From: Acanthamoeba sp. SK_2022b
Taxonomy: Eukaryota > Discosea > Longamoebia > Acanthamoebidae
Direction: 5' to 3'
Assembly: GCA_027943245.1 (NCBI GenBank)
Contig: JANDJZ010000235.1
Location: forward strand, 1 to 52,500
DNA length: 52,500 nt
Made by a program: the position numbers and the translations under genes. This document shows, piece after piece, positions 34,644 through 45,702 of this stretch. Position 1 is the first letter of the stretch, and each line of letters begins with the position of its first letter. The notes under the pieces were generated by a model. The model ran no database searches, had not been told where the DNA came from, and saw nothing but the letters and a program-made list of their open reading frames with translations.

Positions 34644-37600
34644 ATGTTGGTGTCGACGAGTTCGATGTTATACTCGATGCAATCGCGCTTCGTCTTCACC
34701 CGCGCGGCGGAGCGGGAAAAGGAGGAGCGCGAGGACATGCTATATCTTTCCGTCGACGAGGGGGGAGGAGGAGATGGCTTGTCATCGTCCTCCTCCGGAT
34801 CGTCAACCTCCTCCGACGGCCTCTCTTCGTCGGAGTCGTCGGACGGGAGCGAGTGGAGCGAGCCCGACCCGACGTGGGTGGTGGACGAGAACGAGGAGGC
34901 TATGAAGCGCGAATGGCGCGAACGCGAGAAGCAAAAGGAGATGAGCCGCAAGCGGGCCGATATAAAGAAGCGGCTCAAGGCCGAGCGCGAGCGACGGGCC
35001 AACGCGCTCGGCGCGCTCAACGCCTACCACCGCAAGCACCACGGCGGCGACACCGTGGGCAGCGGCGGCGGCATGGCGAGCGTGGTGGCGTGGGACGGAG
35101 AGGTCGGCGAAGGCGAGGACCACCGAGAAGAGGACATGCACGACAGGAAGCGTGACTCGCTGGCGCTGGGTCGCGCGCGGGCGTCGTCACTGTCGTCAGA
35201 GGGATCGGGGTCCGTTCTGCTCCCTGGCGCCCTGCCGCAGTCCGGCCTGCTCGGTCTCAAGTCATCGTCGTCGCTGGTGCGCAAGCTCCCGCCGTTATCG
35301 ACCACCACCCACACCACCACTACGGCCTCCTCGCCACCGGTGGCTCGCCGCCACCCGATGGCCTCCCCGAGCCCCGCGTGGGCCGAAGCTCCGCGCCTGG
35401 CAAAGGCCCGCGCGCTCGCCGTCTCTCCGCTGGCCGCGTCGCAGAACGCCTGGCGGTCTCAAGCGTTGGCCACGTCACCGGCCGATGTCACCGCCGGCAC
35501 TTCGCTGTCTACGTCGCCACGCACGATGGGGTCGCCGGTGGTGGCATCTCCCAATTCGTCGCCCTCCTCGTCGACGTCATCCTCTCCTTCGTCTTCGCCT
35601 CGGGAGACAGGTGTCAGCACCTCCAAGTCGAAGGCGGGCAAGCATGGATCGCGGCGCCGCCATTCGCGGTCGATGAACAGCGTCGAAGCCACAACACCAG
35701 CTGCGGAAGCCTCCTACGAGCGGCCGAGGGCCTTCTCGGCCGGACCGCAGCTGCCGCCGTCGAGAGACAAGGTGCCCAGCAAGAAGGAGAAGAAGGAGCG
35801 CAAGGACAAGGACAAACAGCAGCACAAGAAGAAGGACAAGAAGCAAAAGAAGGAGCGGAAGGAGAAGAGCCGCGTGGGTAAGGGGAACAGCAAGGGCGCG
35901 CGGCTGGTGCGGGCGCTGTCGGGGGGAAAGCTGCGACCGAGCACGGACGATCGTATCAAGCGGGAGAGCTTCACCGGCGTGAACCCGGCCCTCCTCAGCG
36001 ACTCGGCCGCGCACGACAACCCCTACATCGCCGAGTATCGCCGCGAGCGCAACACGCCTCGGGGCGGTGGCCTTGGCGGAAGGCCCGCCGCGCCCACACA
36101 GGACCATTTCGATGCCGTGGACACGAGACCGCAGGTGGAAGTGGTGAACGACAACGACGAAGAAGGAGCAGGAGGAGCAGAGCCAAAGGGGAACGAAGCG
36201 ACGCCAGGAACGGCAACATCTTCGCTCCTGGACGAGGGACCGATGGAAAAGAAGAGACGCGGAACGGCCTCGCCAAGAAACGGTGGGAGTGGGCGGCGGC
36301 AGAAGACCGACGGCAGCCACGGCACGCGCGGGAGCGCGTCCAGTTCGAGCACGGCGAGCCTCGCGATGGGGATCGGCGCGGCGGTGGCCTCACGGGATGA
36401 GGTGTCGACGAGCGGCGGCAGCTCGAGCTCGATCAAGCCGGCCATCCCCGTGCTCTCGCTGGCCACCATGTCCGCTGTACGGGTGGAGGTGCCATCGGGC
36501 CAGGGCGACCCCGATGCCGACACGGAAGAGAGCGAGGGCAGCAGCAGCAGCAACGCCGGTAGTGGGATCGGCTCGAGGCTCGGAGCCATCACGCCGCGCA
36601 TGGTCGAGGGCTTCCGCAGCATCGTCAAGAAACTGGGCAAGAACACCAACGACGACATCGCTCGGGGGAAGGAACTGCACGGGCGTGATTCCTTCGACGA
36701 CGGGGAAGAGAGCGAGGAGACACTCTCCTACAGCGGAAGCGACAGTGGAAGCGACAGCAGCGAGCCGGAGGAAGTAAGACAGAGGCGGCGCATTCGAAAG
36801 ACGAAGCTCGAGAAGAAGCGTTCGATGTCCGAGCGAAGCCTTCACCGCTCCCGCTCGCTGTCGCCCACGCGCAGGACGCGCGACCTGCTCTACGCCATCG
36901 ATCAGCCGCCGACGGCCACGCGCACTAAGCGCAGCGGCTCCGCGCATCAGCGCGACGCGGTCGGGTCTGGAAGTCGAATCGGCCAGCGCAAGGGCGGGAG
37001 CGAGCGCAAGCCGCGGAGGGACAAGTCCGGAGGCGAATCATGGGGCGGCTCTAGCCCCCTGGCTCGCTCGCCAGCGGTCAAGCGAGCTGCGACCTCTTCC
37101 TCGGCTAGGACCTCGCCGGTGGCCTCCCCGAGAGATACGCTGCAGCGCGACGGCGGCCGTCATTCCGACCACTCCGCGTCGTCGGAATTCAACTCGTCGA
37201 ATGAAAGAGTCGAGCGACGGGGGCGAACGATGGCGCGTCGTGCGGGCGACACGTGGGGCAACTTCATCGCTCGCCTCTCCCCACGCACCACTCCTCGACC
37301 TCAGCCCAACTCTGGGCCGACAGGTGGTCCCATCCTCGCCACAGCTTCTTCGTCGCCAGCGTTGCCCGTGCAGCGCTTCGAAGAGGAGGACAAGATGAGC
37401 GGCAAGAGCGTCAAGAAGCGCAAACCGACGCGTACGCGATCCGAGGATCGCATCGATTGGGGCAAGGATCGCATCCACCCGCCAAGATCGCCATCACCTT
37501 CCGCCGTCTCCGCGTCGTCTCAGCTGGCTGGGGCGAAACCACCTGCGGGTAAGCCGCCGGCGGGCGTGCGGTCGCGTTCCCTCTCACCGGTGCGGCGACC

Positions 37601-37646
37601 AGACAAAGTCGACCGGAAGGGAAAGCACAAGAAACGCAACCATTGA
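34644..37646 (+). CDS. Single-exon, Ser/Arg/Lys-rich disordered protein, 1000 aa
   Basis: One uninterrupted frame of 1000 residues, not recognised as a family. A short N-terminus (MLVSTSSMLYSMQSRFVF) leads into an acidic Ser-rich run (DGLSSSSSGSSTSSDGLSSS), then a charged helix likely to form a coiled coil (EEAMKREWREREKQKEMSRK to RANALGALNAYHRK). Long Ser/Pro/Ala stretches, a Lys-rich block (near 35775-35880) and many SPR/SPTR motifs follow (RSRSLSPTRRTRD, ARTSPVASPRD, RSRSLSPVRRPDK). The tail is basic (DRKGKHKKRNH), with stop TGA 37644-37646. Composition predicts an intrinsically disordered, heavily phosphorylated protein, perhaps nuclear or cytoskeletal; this is inference only. The codons are strongly GC-biased like neighbouring exons, supporting real coding. 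The long antisense frames across it are GC-skew shadows. Confidence 0.75.
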   Translation: MLVSTSSMLYSMQSRFVFTRAAEREKEEREDMLYLSVDEGGGGDGLSSSSSGSSTSSDGLSSSESSDGSEWSEPDPTWVVDENEEAMKREWREREKQKEMSRKRADIKKRLKAERERRANALGALNAYHRKHHGGDTVGSGGGMASVVAWDGEVGEGEDHREEDMHDRKRDSLALGRARASSLSSEGSGSVLLPGALPQSGLLGLKSSSSLVRKLPPLSTTTHTTTTASSPPVARRHPMASPSPAWAEAPRLAKARALAVSPLAASQNAWRSQALATSPADVTAGTSLSTSPRTMGSPVVASPNSSPSSSTSSSPSSSPRETGVSTSKSKAGKHGSRRRHSRSMNSVEATTPAAEASYERPRAFSAGPQLPPSRDKVPSKKEKKERKDKDKQQHKKKDKKQKKERKEKSRVGKGNSKGARLVRALSGGKLRPSTDDRIKRESFTGVNPALLSDSAAHDNPYIAEYRRERNTPRGGGLGGRPAAPTQDHFDAVDTRPQVEVVNDNDEEGAGGAEPKGNEATPGTATSSLLDEGPMEKKRRGTASPRNGGSGRRQKTDGSHGTRGSASSSSTASLAMGIGAAVASRDEVSTSGGSSSSIKPAIPVLSLATMSAVRVEVPSGQGDPDADTEESEGSSSSNAGSGIGSRLGAITPRMVEGFRSIVKKLGKNTNDDIARGKELHGRDSFDDGEESEETLSYSGSDSGSDSSEPEEVRQRRRIRKTKLEKKRSMSERSLHRSRSLSPTRRTRDLLYAIDQPPTATRTKRSGSAHQRDAVGSGSRIGQRKGGSERKPRRDKSGGESWGGSSPLARSPAVKRAATSSSARTSPVASPRDTLQRDGGRHSDHSASSEFNSSNERVERRGRTMARRAGDTWGNFIARLSPRTTPRPQPNSGPTGGPILATASSSPALPVQRFEEEDKMSGKSVKKRKPTRTRSEDRIDWGKDRIHPPRSPSPSAVSASSQLAGAKPPAGKPPAGVRSRSLSPVRRPDKVDRKGKHKKRNH

Positions 37647-37663
37647 GCAGCCATGTGAAACAT

Positions 37664-37669
37664 AATAAA
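37664..37669 (+). terminator. Polyadenylation signal AATAAA
   Basis: Canonical hexamer 18 bp after the stop of the 1000-residue gene, in AT-rich sequence. Confidence 0.55.
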
Positions 37670-37871
37670 TTTTGTATGTATTATAACGTAACGTTGGTTC
37701 TTATGTGTCTTCCTCCTCCTTCTCCTCATCCACACAACCCAGCAGAGCACACAGCGATGTACTTGCCTGTAATTGAGTGGTATGATTAATGGGCGGCTGC
37801 TTACCACGAGTGTGGCAGGACCTTATGGCTTGTATTTACATTAGAAGTCGTGTTTGCAACCACGTGGTCAC

Positions 37872-39080
37872 TCACTTGACGTAGTTTTCCTGAGAGCGAC
37901 GTGGACTCTCAAGCTGCTCGTGCTTGGCAGTCTCCTGCGCGCGAAGCTCCTCACGCACCTCCTCCACGCGGGCCACCACGGCAGCGACGATGTCGGCGCT
38001 GGTCCATAACCGTCTGTCGTGGTGTTTCCCAATGTCGATCTGCCATTCAAGTAGCTTGGCGCACAGATCCTGCTCGGACAGGGTCGACAGCGCTGCGAGC
38101 TCCTCGTGGGATAGTGCCGCTATGCGCTGTTTGAGTCGCTGCTCCCGCTTCTGCCGCTTCCGCTCCAGTGCAGGATCTTCCGACTCGAAGAGCACGAAAT
38201 CGTTTTCTGTCCCGGGTTGAGGGTCAGACTTCGAAGAAAACCAATGAGAAGACGCGATCAAGGCACATACCGAGCACCCAGCCCCAGTCCTCGGTGCGCC
38301 GCACCCGGAGAGCCGGGAATCTGTGGATCTGCACCAGTCTCCGACCCTCCATCCCATCTTTGCGCGTCGCAAGACAGCAGATAAAAATAGGTCAGTCGCT
38401 TCACAACCGTGGTGGGCGGTTGTTGTCCGTCCGGTGTGAATGTGTTGAGCAGACTATCAACATCATCGCCGCGAGGGGTGGGCTATGGTACCGTAATCCG
38501 GCATGTCGATGAAGCGCCAAGCGAGGGGAGCGCTGAAGAGGCTGGGGTGATGGTATCGACCATCGGCGTAGAACTGGGGGTAGAACTGATGTCCCGGTAG
38601 GGGCTGCGCCTGACTCGCCACGATGGCCTCGGGCCTGAAGGTGAAGCGCCAACGGTGCGCTGCCAGCTCCTCGCCGTCGCGCAAGCGCGCCCGATCGGCC
38701 TCACGGTTCGACGCGAAGTAGGCTCGTGCCCACTCCTTCCACTCCCAAATCTCCTCGCCCAGGCCGCAGTCATCATCGTTCTTCCTCTCGTTGAGACGCT
38801 GCTGCTGCTGCTGCTGCTGCGTGTAGTTGAATCCCTCAGCCAGACGGAGGTGTAGGAGGCGAACGGCAGCGCGTTGCTTGCGGCGTGTGCGAGCGAGAGC
38901 GAGGCTTTTCCACAGCAGGCGGTGGCGGGCAAGGCCGTGCCACGTCCAGCTACCCACCAGCGCACACGTAAGGAGGTCACGACCGCCGAGATACCCCAGC
39001 ACCAGGCTGCTCACCTCCCCAGGCAGCACCCCAACCACGTCCACCAGCAGGCCCTCCACGCTTGTCGCCTCTCGTTCCAT
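37872..39080 (-). CDS. F-box protein with C-terminal coiled coil
   Basis: Three exons join in phase. Exon 1 starts at ATG 39080 and carries an F-box: LPGEVSSLVLGYLGGRDLLT then CALVGSWTWHGLARHRLLWK. A poly-Gln run (CAG repeat near 38800-38820), EIWEWKEWARAYFASNRE, and RWRFTFRPEAI with HPSLFSAPLAWRFIDMPDYD follow. This is a folded region resembling unnamed F-box partner domains in amoebae. After introns at about 38490-38365 and 38270-38215, the last exon encodes a Lys/Arg/Glu-rich helix (ALERKRQKREQRLKQRIAAL) and a long C-terminal coiled coil (VEEVREELRAQETAKHEQLE), ending at TGA 37872-37874. It likely acts as an SCF substrate receptor; the substrate is unknown. Confidence 0.78.
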
Positions 39081-39677
39081 GTTCTTCTCTCCTGCTCGCG
39101 AGGGGGGCAGCTTACGGTGTGTGTATGTGTGTGGTTTGTGCGCTGTGACGGCTTGCTCAAAAGAGGCTGTTTTGCGCCATTGGTGGGGGAAGCAGACCCA
39201 GGCCTGCGGTCCGCTCTCTCAAGCGGTCTGATAATTCTGCGGCGGCCGAGAAATTAACGAGAAAAAACAAGTCAAGTTGTTCTGTACTTTTGCGTTTGGC
39301 ACTGTTCGAGGAACGGCAGCACGCTTTATCGTCCGCTGCCGCAGCTTGCAAGTTGCGCGCACCGAGAATGTCCCAAGTCTCGCTGGTTCGAGGTTGTAGT
39401 CGTGTCACGGCCAGTACTTCAATCCCTCGTGTTTCGGTCGGAGCTCCGGCAACACGTTACGGCGCCTCCAGTCTCCTCCCTCGGTACACCCTCGCCGTGG
39501 TTTTCATTTTTTTCTAAGACATTTTAATCTTTTTTGTTTTTTCGATTTACCAAGTGTAAAATCGGTGCATAAGAATTTTTTTATGCCATGGTGTTGGCCT
39601 AACACGTGGTGTTTCTGCCCAGGTCCAAGTGTGGCACATGGCGAGCATGGTGGACACGCGAGGGGCTGTGCGTCAGC
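39081..39677. other. Divergent intergenic region
   Basis: About 600 bp between the minus-strand F-box gene and topoisomerase II. It has TG-rich sequence at 39118-39135 and a T-rich segment at 39505-39585. An ATG at 39640 opens a different frame that stays open past a GTGAGT; if spliced it could give an alternative topoisomerase N-terminus. Confidence 0.45.
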
Positions 39678-42017
39678 ATGCCACGGCATCCTATGCCATT
39701 GCGAAGGTGGCTGCACGTGAGTAGCGCCTCCGCCGCGCGGCCACGAAAGCAGCCAGCAGCGGATACGTCGGCAGGCGCCGAGAAAGCTCTGGAGGAAGTC
39801 TATCAACGAAAGACGCCGGTGGAGCATGTGCTACTCCGACCTGACAGCTACGTGGGATCCACGCAACGCACTACACAAGAGCTGTGGGTGTTGGCAGCGT
39901 CGTCGTCGGGTCATGGCGCCATAACGGCAGAAGGCGGCAAGCCCAAGGCCGTGCTGCGCGAGTGTGGCTATGTGCCAGCTCTCTATAAAATCTTCGACGA
40001 GATTCTTGTCAATGCGGCTGACAACAAGCAACGGTACGTACCTGCCAAGGAGATCCCCTTCTCCACCCACTGACCTCTCTCTCTCTCTCTCTCGAAATGA
40101 AAGTAGGCACTTACGCATGATTTTCTCTTGGTGTGTGTGTGTGTGTGTGTGTGTGTGTCGCCGCTGGCCGCAAACCTCCAGTGATCCGAACATGACAACC
40201 ATTAAAGTGTGGATCGACCCTGAACAGGGCCAAATCCGTATTCTCAACGATGGGCAGGGCATTCCGGTACACGTGCACAAGCAAGAGGGCATCTATCTGC
40301 CGGAGCTTCTCTTTGGGCATCTGCTTACGGGCTCCAACTTTGATGACACCGTGGCCAAAGTAACTGGTGGACGGAATGGTGCCAAGAGCCTGTTATCCTG
40401 ACCATTGCCTCGTACATCTATCATCTATCCATGTAAATCTCACTCTAGTGGCGTTGCACAGGATATGGTGCCAAGTTGGCCAACATCTTCTCGAAAGAGT
40501 TCACGGTTGAGACCGTTGATTGCAAGCGCGGACTGAGGTTCAAGCAAACGTGGCGCAACAACATGAGCACCACCGAGGGCCCTCAAGTATCACCTTTGAC
40601 GCAGGAGGAGCTAATCGCCAGTACACCCGCGCGCCCCTCACCATTTGTGGTCTGCCCATTGCGATTTCTGTGGAGTGCTCATGAGAGTGCATTGATTTCC
40701 TCGTCTGCACTGCTATCTGCCAGAGGACTACACGGCGGTGACCTTCAAGCCAGACCTGTCACGATTTGGCATGCAAACACTCAAAGACGAGGACATCTTG
40801 GCGTTGATGAAAATGCGCGTTTACGACGTAGCCGGCTGCAATGAAACGCTGAAGGTACCTTCAGCTCCTGTAGCAATCAGGTCTCTTGTTGTTGTTCACA
40901 CGCTCTCTATTCACGGACTCATTACGATCTCTCTGGAAACAAATCTTAACCCAGGTGTACCTCAATGAGCACCCATTGCCGAGCTCTTTCAAGGATTACC
41001 TCGGCCTTTACTATGGTCCTGAGGTGGTAGAAGATGGTAATGCACTGCATTCTCACCTCTGTGAGAGAGTCACTCTGGATGATTTTTACGTGCTGCCCCT
41101 CACCTATTGAAATCTCTCTCTCTCTCTCTCTCTCCCCCTCTCTATGCGCAGCGTTCGTCTTCGACAAGATCAACGATCGCTGGCAGGTAGGCGTTGGCAT
41201 CTCAGATTCAGGCCAGTTTGCTTCCATCAGCTTTGTCAACAGCATAAACACTCGCAGGTACCGATCTGTGTCCACTCTCTGGCTTACCAAATCACACTCC
41301 TCAAACCGTCATTGTGCGCAGAGGCGGCACCCACGTCAACTACGTCACTGACCAAGTTGTCAAATACGTGGTCGACAAGATCACCAAGACCGACCCTGAC
41401 CTTAAAGTGCAGCCTGCTCATGTCAGGTGGGTGAAAAGCTTCACTGCCCCTTGTGCTCTCGTTGATGTTCATGACCACTCACTGCATGCTTCCATTTTAT
41501 GCTCTATGCTCCCGCGCAGGAATCATCTCACCGTGTTTGTCAATGCGCTGGTCGAGAATCCATCCTTTGATTCACAGACGAAGGAAACCCTCACGACGCG
41601 GCCCCGTAACTTCGGTTCTGACTGTCAATTGAGCAGCCAATTCCTGGAAAACGTGTTGGAGAAGACGCGGATTGTGGATACGGTACTTCTTGTGAACACC
41701 TCACATTCTCTCTTGTGCAATCCTCCCGCTCTTGTTCTCCTTCTACGAGTACTCTGTGTGTCGTCTCCTCGATCACACGAACACTGATATTGAAGTTGCT
41801 TTTATCATCGTTAGGTGAGCCGTTGGATGTACATGAAACAGAGTTCTGACTTGGCGAGGAAGGCGGCCTCTGGGCGCAGTGGTACTCGCATCTACGGCAT
41901 ACCCAAGCTGGACGATGCTAATTTGGCCGGTAGCGCCAACTCCAAGGTCCCCAAACCCGCCTCGGGTCTCTGGTGTGTTACTGGCCCTACTCGTGTTCCT
42001 GGCTCAGCGAGCAGAAT

Positions 42018-42083
<66 letters not shown>

Positions 42084-43587
42084 GTGCAGGATTGTACGCT
42101 TATCCTCACCGAAGGAGACTCAGCTAAATCCCTGGCAGTTGCTGGTCTGTCCATCTTGGGCAGAGATCACTATGGCGTGTATCCGCTCAAGGGCAAGCTG
42201 CTGAACGTTCGCGACGCTACCCATCGCCAGCTGTTAGAAAACAAAGAGGTATCTTATCCATGGCTGCCGTCTCGGCCCAGGCGCACTCACCTCATTAAAG
42301 AGGGAGATTAGAGCTAACCTTCTCCTTGGGGACATGTGCACATGTGCAGATCAACGAAATCACCACCATTCTGGGCCTTAATCACGAGCGCACCTACAGC
42401 GAAGCCGAGACAACCAACGCTGAAGGTGCGGGCGAAGAGGCCATCAGAGGGCTTCGTTATGGCAAGGTGATGCTGATGACCGACCAGGATCATGACGGTA
42501 CCGCTTTCCATCACTCTCTGCGGCTGTGCTGCGCTGTGCTCTCCCCCTCGGGGAGTAGGAATGGATACTTATACATGTATAGGCTCGCACATTAAGGGCC
42601 TGTTCATAAATTTCCTGCATCGATTTTGGCCAGCGCTTCTGGAAAAGGGCTTCGTGGAGGAGTTCATCACGCCCATCGTGAAGGCCTCCAGGAAGGGCGT
42701 GGGTAGCAAGAAGGAGGAGAAAGTCTTTTTCGCTCTCCCCGAGTACCAGCGTTGGAGAGAGGAGCTTGAGCCGGCGGAACGGAGCAAGTGGCGGATCAAG
42801 TACTACAAGGGACTGGGCACCAACACGACTGAGGAAGGCAAGGAGTACTTCAAGGCACTGGCCAAGCACCGCATCGGCTTCGAGTGGCAGGGCCAGGAGG
42901 ACGGCCAGCAGATCGACATGGCCTTCAGCAAGGACAAGGTCGAACAGCGCAAGCAGTGGCTGCTTCAGTTCTACGAAGAGCAAAAGCAGCGGGTGGCCGA
43001 CCACCAATACGACGTGCCTCTGTATTCTGAGGATCTGTTCCAGAGAGATGACGAAGGCAGGGCGATCTCCTACTCTGATTTCATCAACAAGGTTCCCCTC
43101 TCCCCACCTCCAGCATGATGTCACGCTGCCCTCTCTCACACTTTCACGCGCGCGCACAACACAACCATCAGGAACTTGTCCTGTTTTCGAACGCTGACAA
43201 CATCCGCAGCATTCCGTCGCTCGTCGATGGCCTCAAGCCTGGCCAACGCAAGGTACCTTTGTGATGGATGCGACGCGCGGCCAAAGGGAGACCTCGCCCA
43301 AAGGGCAGACGTGCAATTTTATCGATTTATAAATTGATTTATGTATCGTTGCGCGTGAGTACCGTAGGTCTTGTATGCGTGCTTCAAGCGCAAGTTGCAC
43401 AGCGAAATGAAGGTAGCTCAGCTGGCTGGTTACGTATCCGAGCAAACGGCCTACCATCATGGCGAGGCATCGCTCCATTCAACTATCGTCCACATGGCTC
43501 AGAATTTCCCCGGCTCCAACAATGCTCCCCTCCTTTACCCGGCTGGCCAGTTCGGCACGCGGTACGATGCCTCTCTTCTCTGTACGA

Positions 43588-43639
<52 letters not shown>

Positions 43640-45539
43640 CGCGAGGGTTATGCGCGCAACGCCTTTGGAATGCGTGCGACGTCGTTGACCTCGATATCTC
43701 CCCGTGCGCACGTGCAGGCTACAGGGCGGAAAGGATGCCGCGAGCGCGCGGTATATTTTCACTCGTCTCGACCCAGCGGCTCGTCTGCTGTTCCGAGAAG
43801 AGGATGACCACCTGCTCAACTATCTCGATGAAGATGGCGAACTGGTGCAGCCGCAGTACTTCGTCCCGGTTGTACCCACCATCCTGCTCAACGGCTGCGA
43901 AGGCTTGGGTACCCCTTTAGTCCCTCTTGACGTGCCTGATCAGCCTTGAGGAGGAGGAGGAGGAGGAGGAGGAGGAGGAGGAGGAGGAAATATTGACCAA
44001 CCTCACGCGTTGATCATCGTCGGTGCTCTGCTCTTTTACTGGCCCCAACAGGCACCGGCTGGAGCACGCAGATACCGTCGTACAACCCCCTGCAGCTCAT
44101 CGACAACCTGAGGCGCAAGATAGAAGGCAAAGAGATGGAGAAGATGTCGCCTTGGTATCGCGGCCTGCAAGGTCCCATCCTGCGAAAGAAGGGCTCACCC
44201 AGTTACGTTTCCATCGGCCTTATTGAGAAGGTACCAACCCTATCAGTCTTCGCGCCTCCTTGGCTAGTTGGTGTGGAGGGAGGGGGCGCAGTGGACGGTT
44301 GTTGATAACCGGTTAACCATGTCTTGTGTGTATGCGCGCGCAGCTGAACGCTACGACGATACGCATTAGCGACCTGCCGGCCAAGCGCTGGACGGCCACG
44401 TACAAAGAATTCTTGGATCAAATGGCCAAGCCTCCGCGGCGCGGCAGGAGGCCACTCATCAAGGGCTTCAAGGAGCACCACACCGAGAATAGCGTAGACT
44501 TTCATGTCTTTCTGAACAAGTACGCTCATGTTCCGTCGTGTGCGCGATCTCTCTACTTTTCTGTGGAATAAGATGTGGTGGTGGTACTTAAGCCCCCCCC
44601 CCTCTCTTGTGCTTCGTCTTCCGCAGGGAGCAAATGGAGCTAGCGGAAAGCGTGGGGTTGGTGGAGCATTTCAAGTTGTACAGCCAAATCAGCCTCAACA
44701 ACATGCACCTCTTCGACCAGGACGGACGTATCCGTCGATTCGAGTGCCCGCTCGAGATCATCGACGAGTTCTTTCCGTTGCGGTACCTGCCTGCCCCCTT
44801 TTTGTATAAATTCCCTCCCTTCCCCACCCGCCCATGTCTCTAAAACGAAAAAATTTCTGGTGTGTCGTGCGGTGGCCGGCGTTCTTTCTTCTTTCATAGG
44901 ATGGAGTACTACGTCAAAAGGAAGGAGCACCAACTGAAGATGATGAGCAATGAGCTGCAGATGATCGCCAATCAAGCCAGGTTCTATCAGCTCGTCACCG
45001 AGGGCAAGTTGACAGGTGCGTTTCCTGTTATCAAGATGGATCCCTCCCTTTGCGAGCGCTTGCTACTGCGTTGGGACTTGACAGCATCGTTAAAAACACG
45101 GCTCACTTTCGAATTCAACGACTCGCGCAGTGATCAATCAGAAGAAAGAAGCACTGCTCGGCAGGTTGCAAGAGATGGGCTTTACCCCGCTGCATTCGGA
45201 TGACAGCACTAGCAGTGGACAATCCTCCTCATCTGGTTCAACCGCCAGCTTCGACTACCTTCTTCGTGCTCCGCTCTGGAACCTCACCCAGGAGCGCATT
45301 GAGCAGATGAAGGAGAAGCACAACAAAAAACGGTTCGTACATATCTTTAATTAAAGATATGGCCGCGACGCGCATGCGTGCAACCCAGAGTGTCTCACGA
45401 GCTAGAGGCTTGGAACAGGATGGAGGTGGACATTTTGCAGCGAAGGCTGCCGAGAGACATATGGCAAGATGAACTACGTGAGCTGGGCGACTTCTTTGAT
45501 GGCCAGGCCAAAAGAGACGCACGCCGCCAGGGTCTGTAA
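39678..45539 (+). CDS. top2: DNA topoisomerase II (type IIA), short C-terminus, possible presequence
   Basis: Passes one DNA duplex through a transient double-strand break using ATP. About 20 exons. GHKL ATPase: [57 protein letters not shown], and the QTK loop [34 protein letters not shown] and [17 protein letters not shown]. Breakage-reunion core: PAGQFGTR followed by [15 protein letters not shown], holding the active-site Tyr, then [12 protein letters not shown]. All catalytic residues are present. The protein ends soon after the core ([20 protein letters not shown], stop TAA 45537-45539), without the long charged C-terminal domain of nuclear enzymes. The first in-frame ATG gives [20 protein letters not shown], Arg-rich with no acidic residue, resembling a mitochondrial presequence. 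Introns carry many TG, CA, CT and GGA repeats. Confidence 0.93.
40130..40158 (+). repeat. (GT)n microsatellite in topoisomerase intron
   Basis: About 14 GT units, sense strand, ending roughly 20 bp before the 3' splice site at about 40181; a CT run at 40075-40093 lies in the same intron. Confidence 0.92.
41111..41134 (+). repeat. (CT)n tract near 3' splice site
   Basis: Pyrimidine dinucleotide run in a topoisomerase intron, in the usual polypyrimidine-tract position upstream of GCGCAG. Confidence 0.85.
42022..42080 (+). repeat. (TG)n microsatellite next to 3' splice site
   Basis: About 29 TG units; the acceptor CAG ends at 42089, nine bases later, immediately before the TOPRIM exon. Confidence 0.95.
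43590..43638 (+). repeat. (CA)n microsatellite in topoisomerase intron
   Basis: About 24 CA units in the intron preceding the active-site tyrosine exon. Confidence 0.95.
43948..43989 (+). repeat. (GGA)n trinucleotide repeat in intron
   Basis: About 13 GAG/GGA units in the topoisomerase intron that splits EGLG|TGWS. Confidence 0.93.
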
Positions 45540-45702
45540 GCAGCACCATTGGCATGGTGGTTTCCCAACTTAGTGGGCTTGTGGCGTCGTCGTCCCGTTT
45601 TTCTCCTTCTCTGGATTATATTTCCTTCCTCAAACTGACTGTTGACAACACCAGCCAGAACAGAGAGTTAAGAGCAACAGCGATCTCTTAGAAAGGTTGC
45701 AT

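Noticed and set aside
35577..36320. Long antisense open frames across the 1000-residue gene and across the first 1.3 kb
   Set aside because: They are mirror frames produced by strongly GC-biased codons; their proteins are Arg/Ser/Leu filler without motifs, whereas the sense frames carry recognisable or coherent sequence.
39385..39405. GGTTCGAGG resembling a tRNA B box
   Set aside because: No cloverleaf or A box could be formed around it; no tRNA is supported anywhere in the window.
39640..39718. Alternative topoisomerase start at 39640 with a GTGAGT donor
   Set aside because: The intron needed would be only about 35-45 bp with a weak acceptor; the in-frame ATG at 39678 needs no intron. Kept as an alternative only.
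43588..43640. Tandem repeats considered as a possible CRISPR-like or satellite array
   Set aside because: Simple dinucleotides without spacers, inside an intron of a eukaryotic gene.
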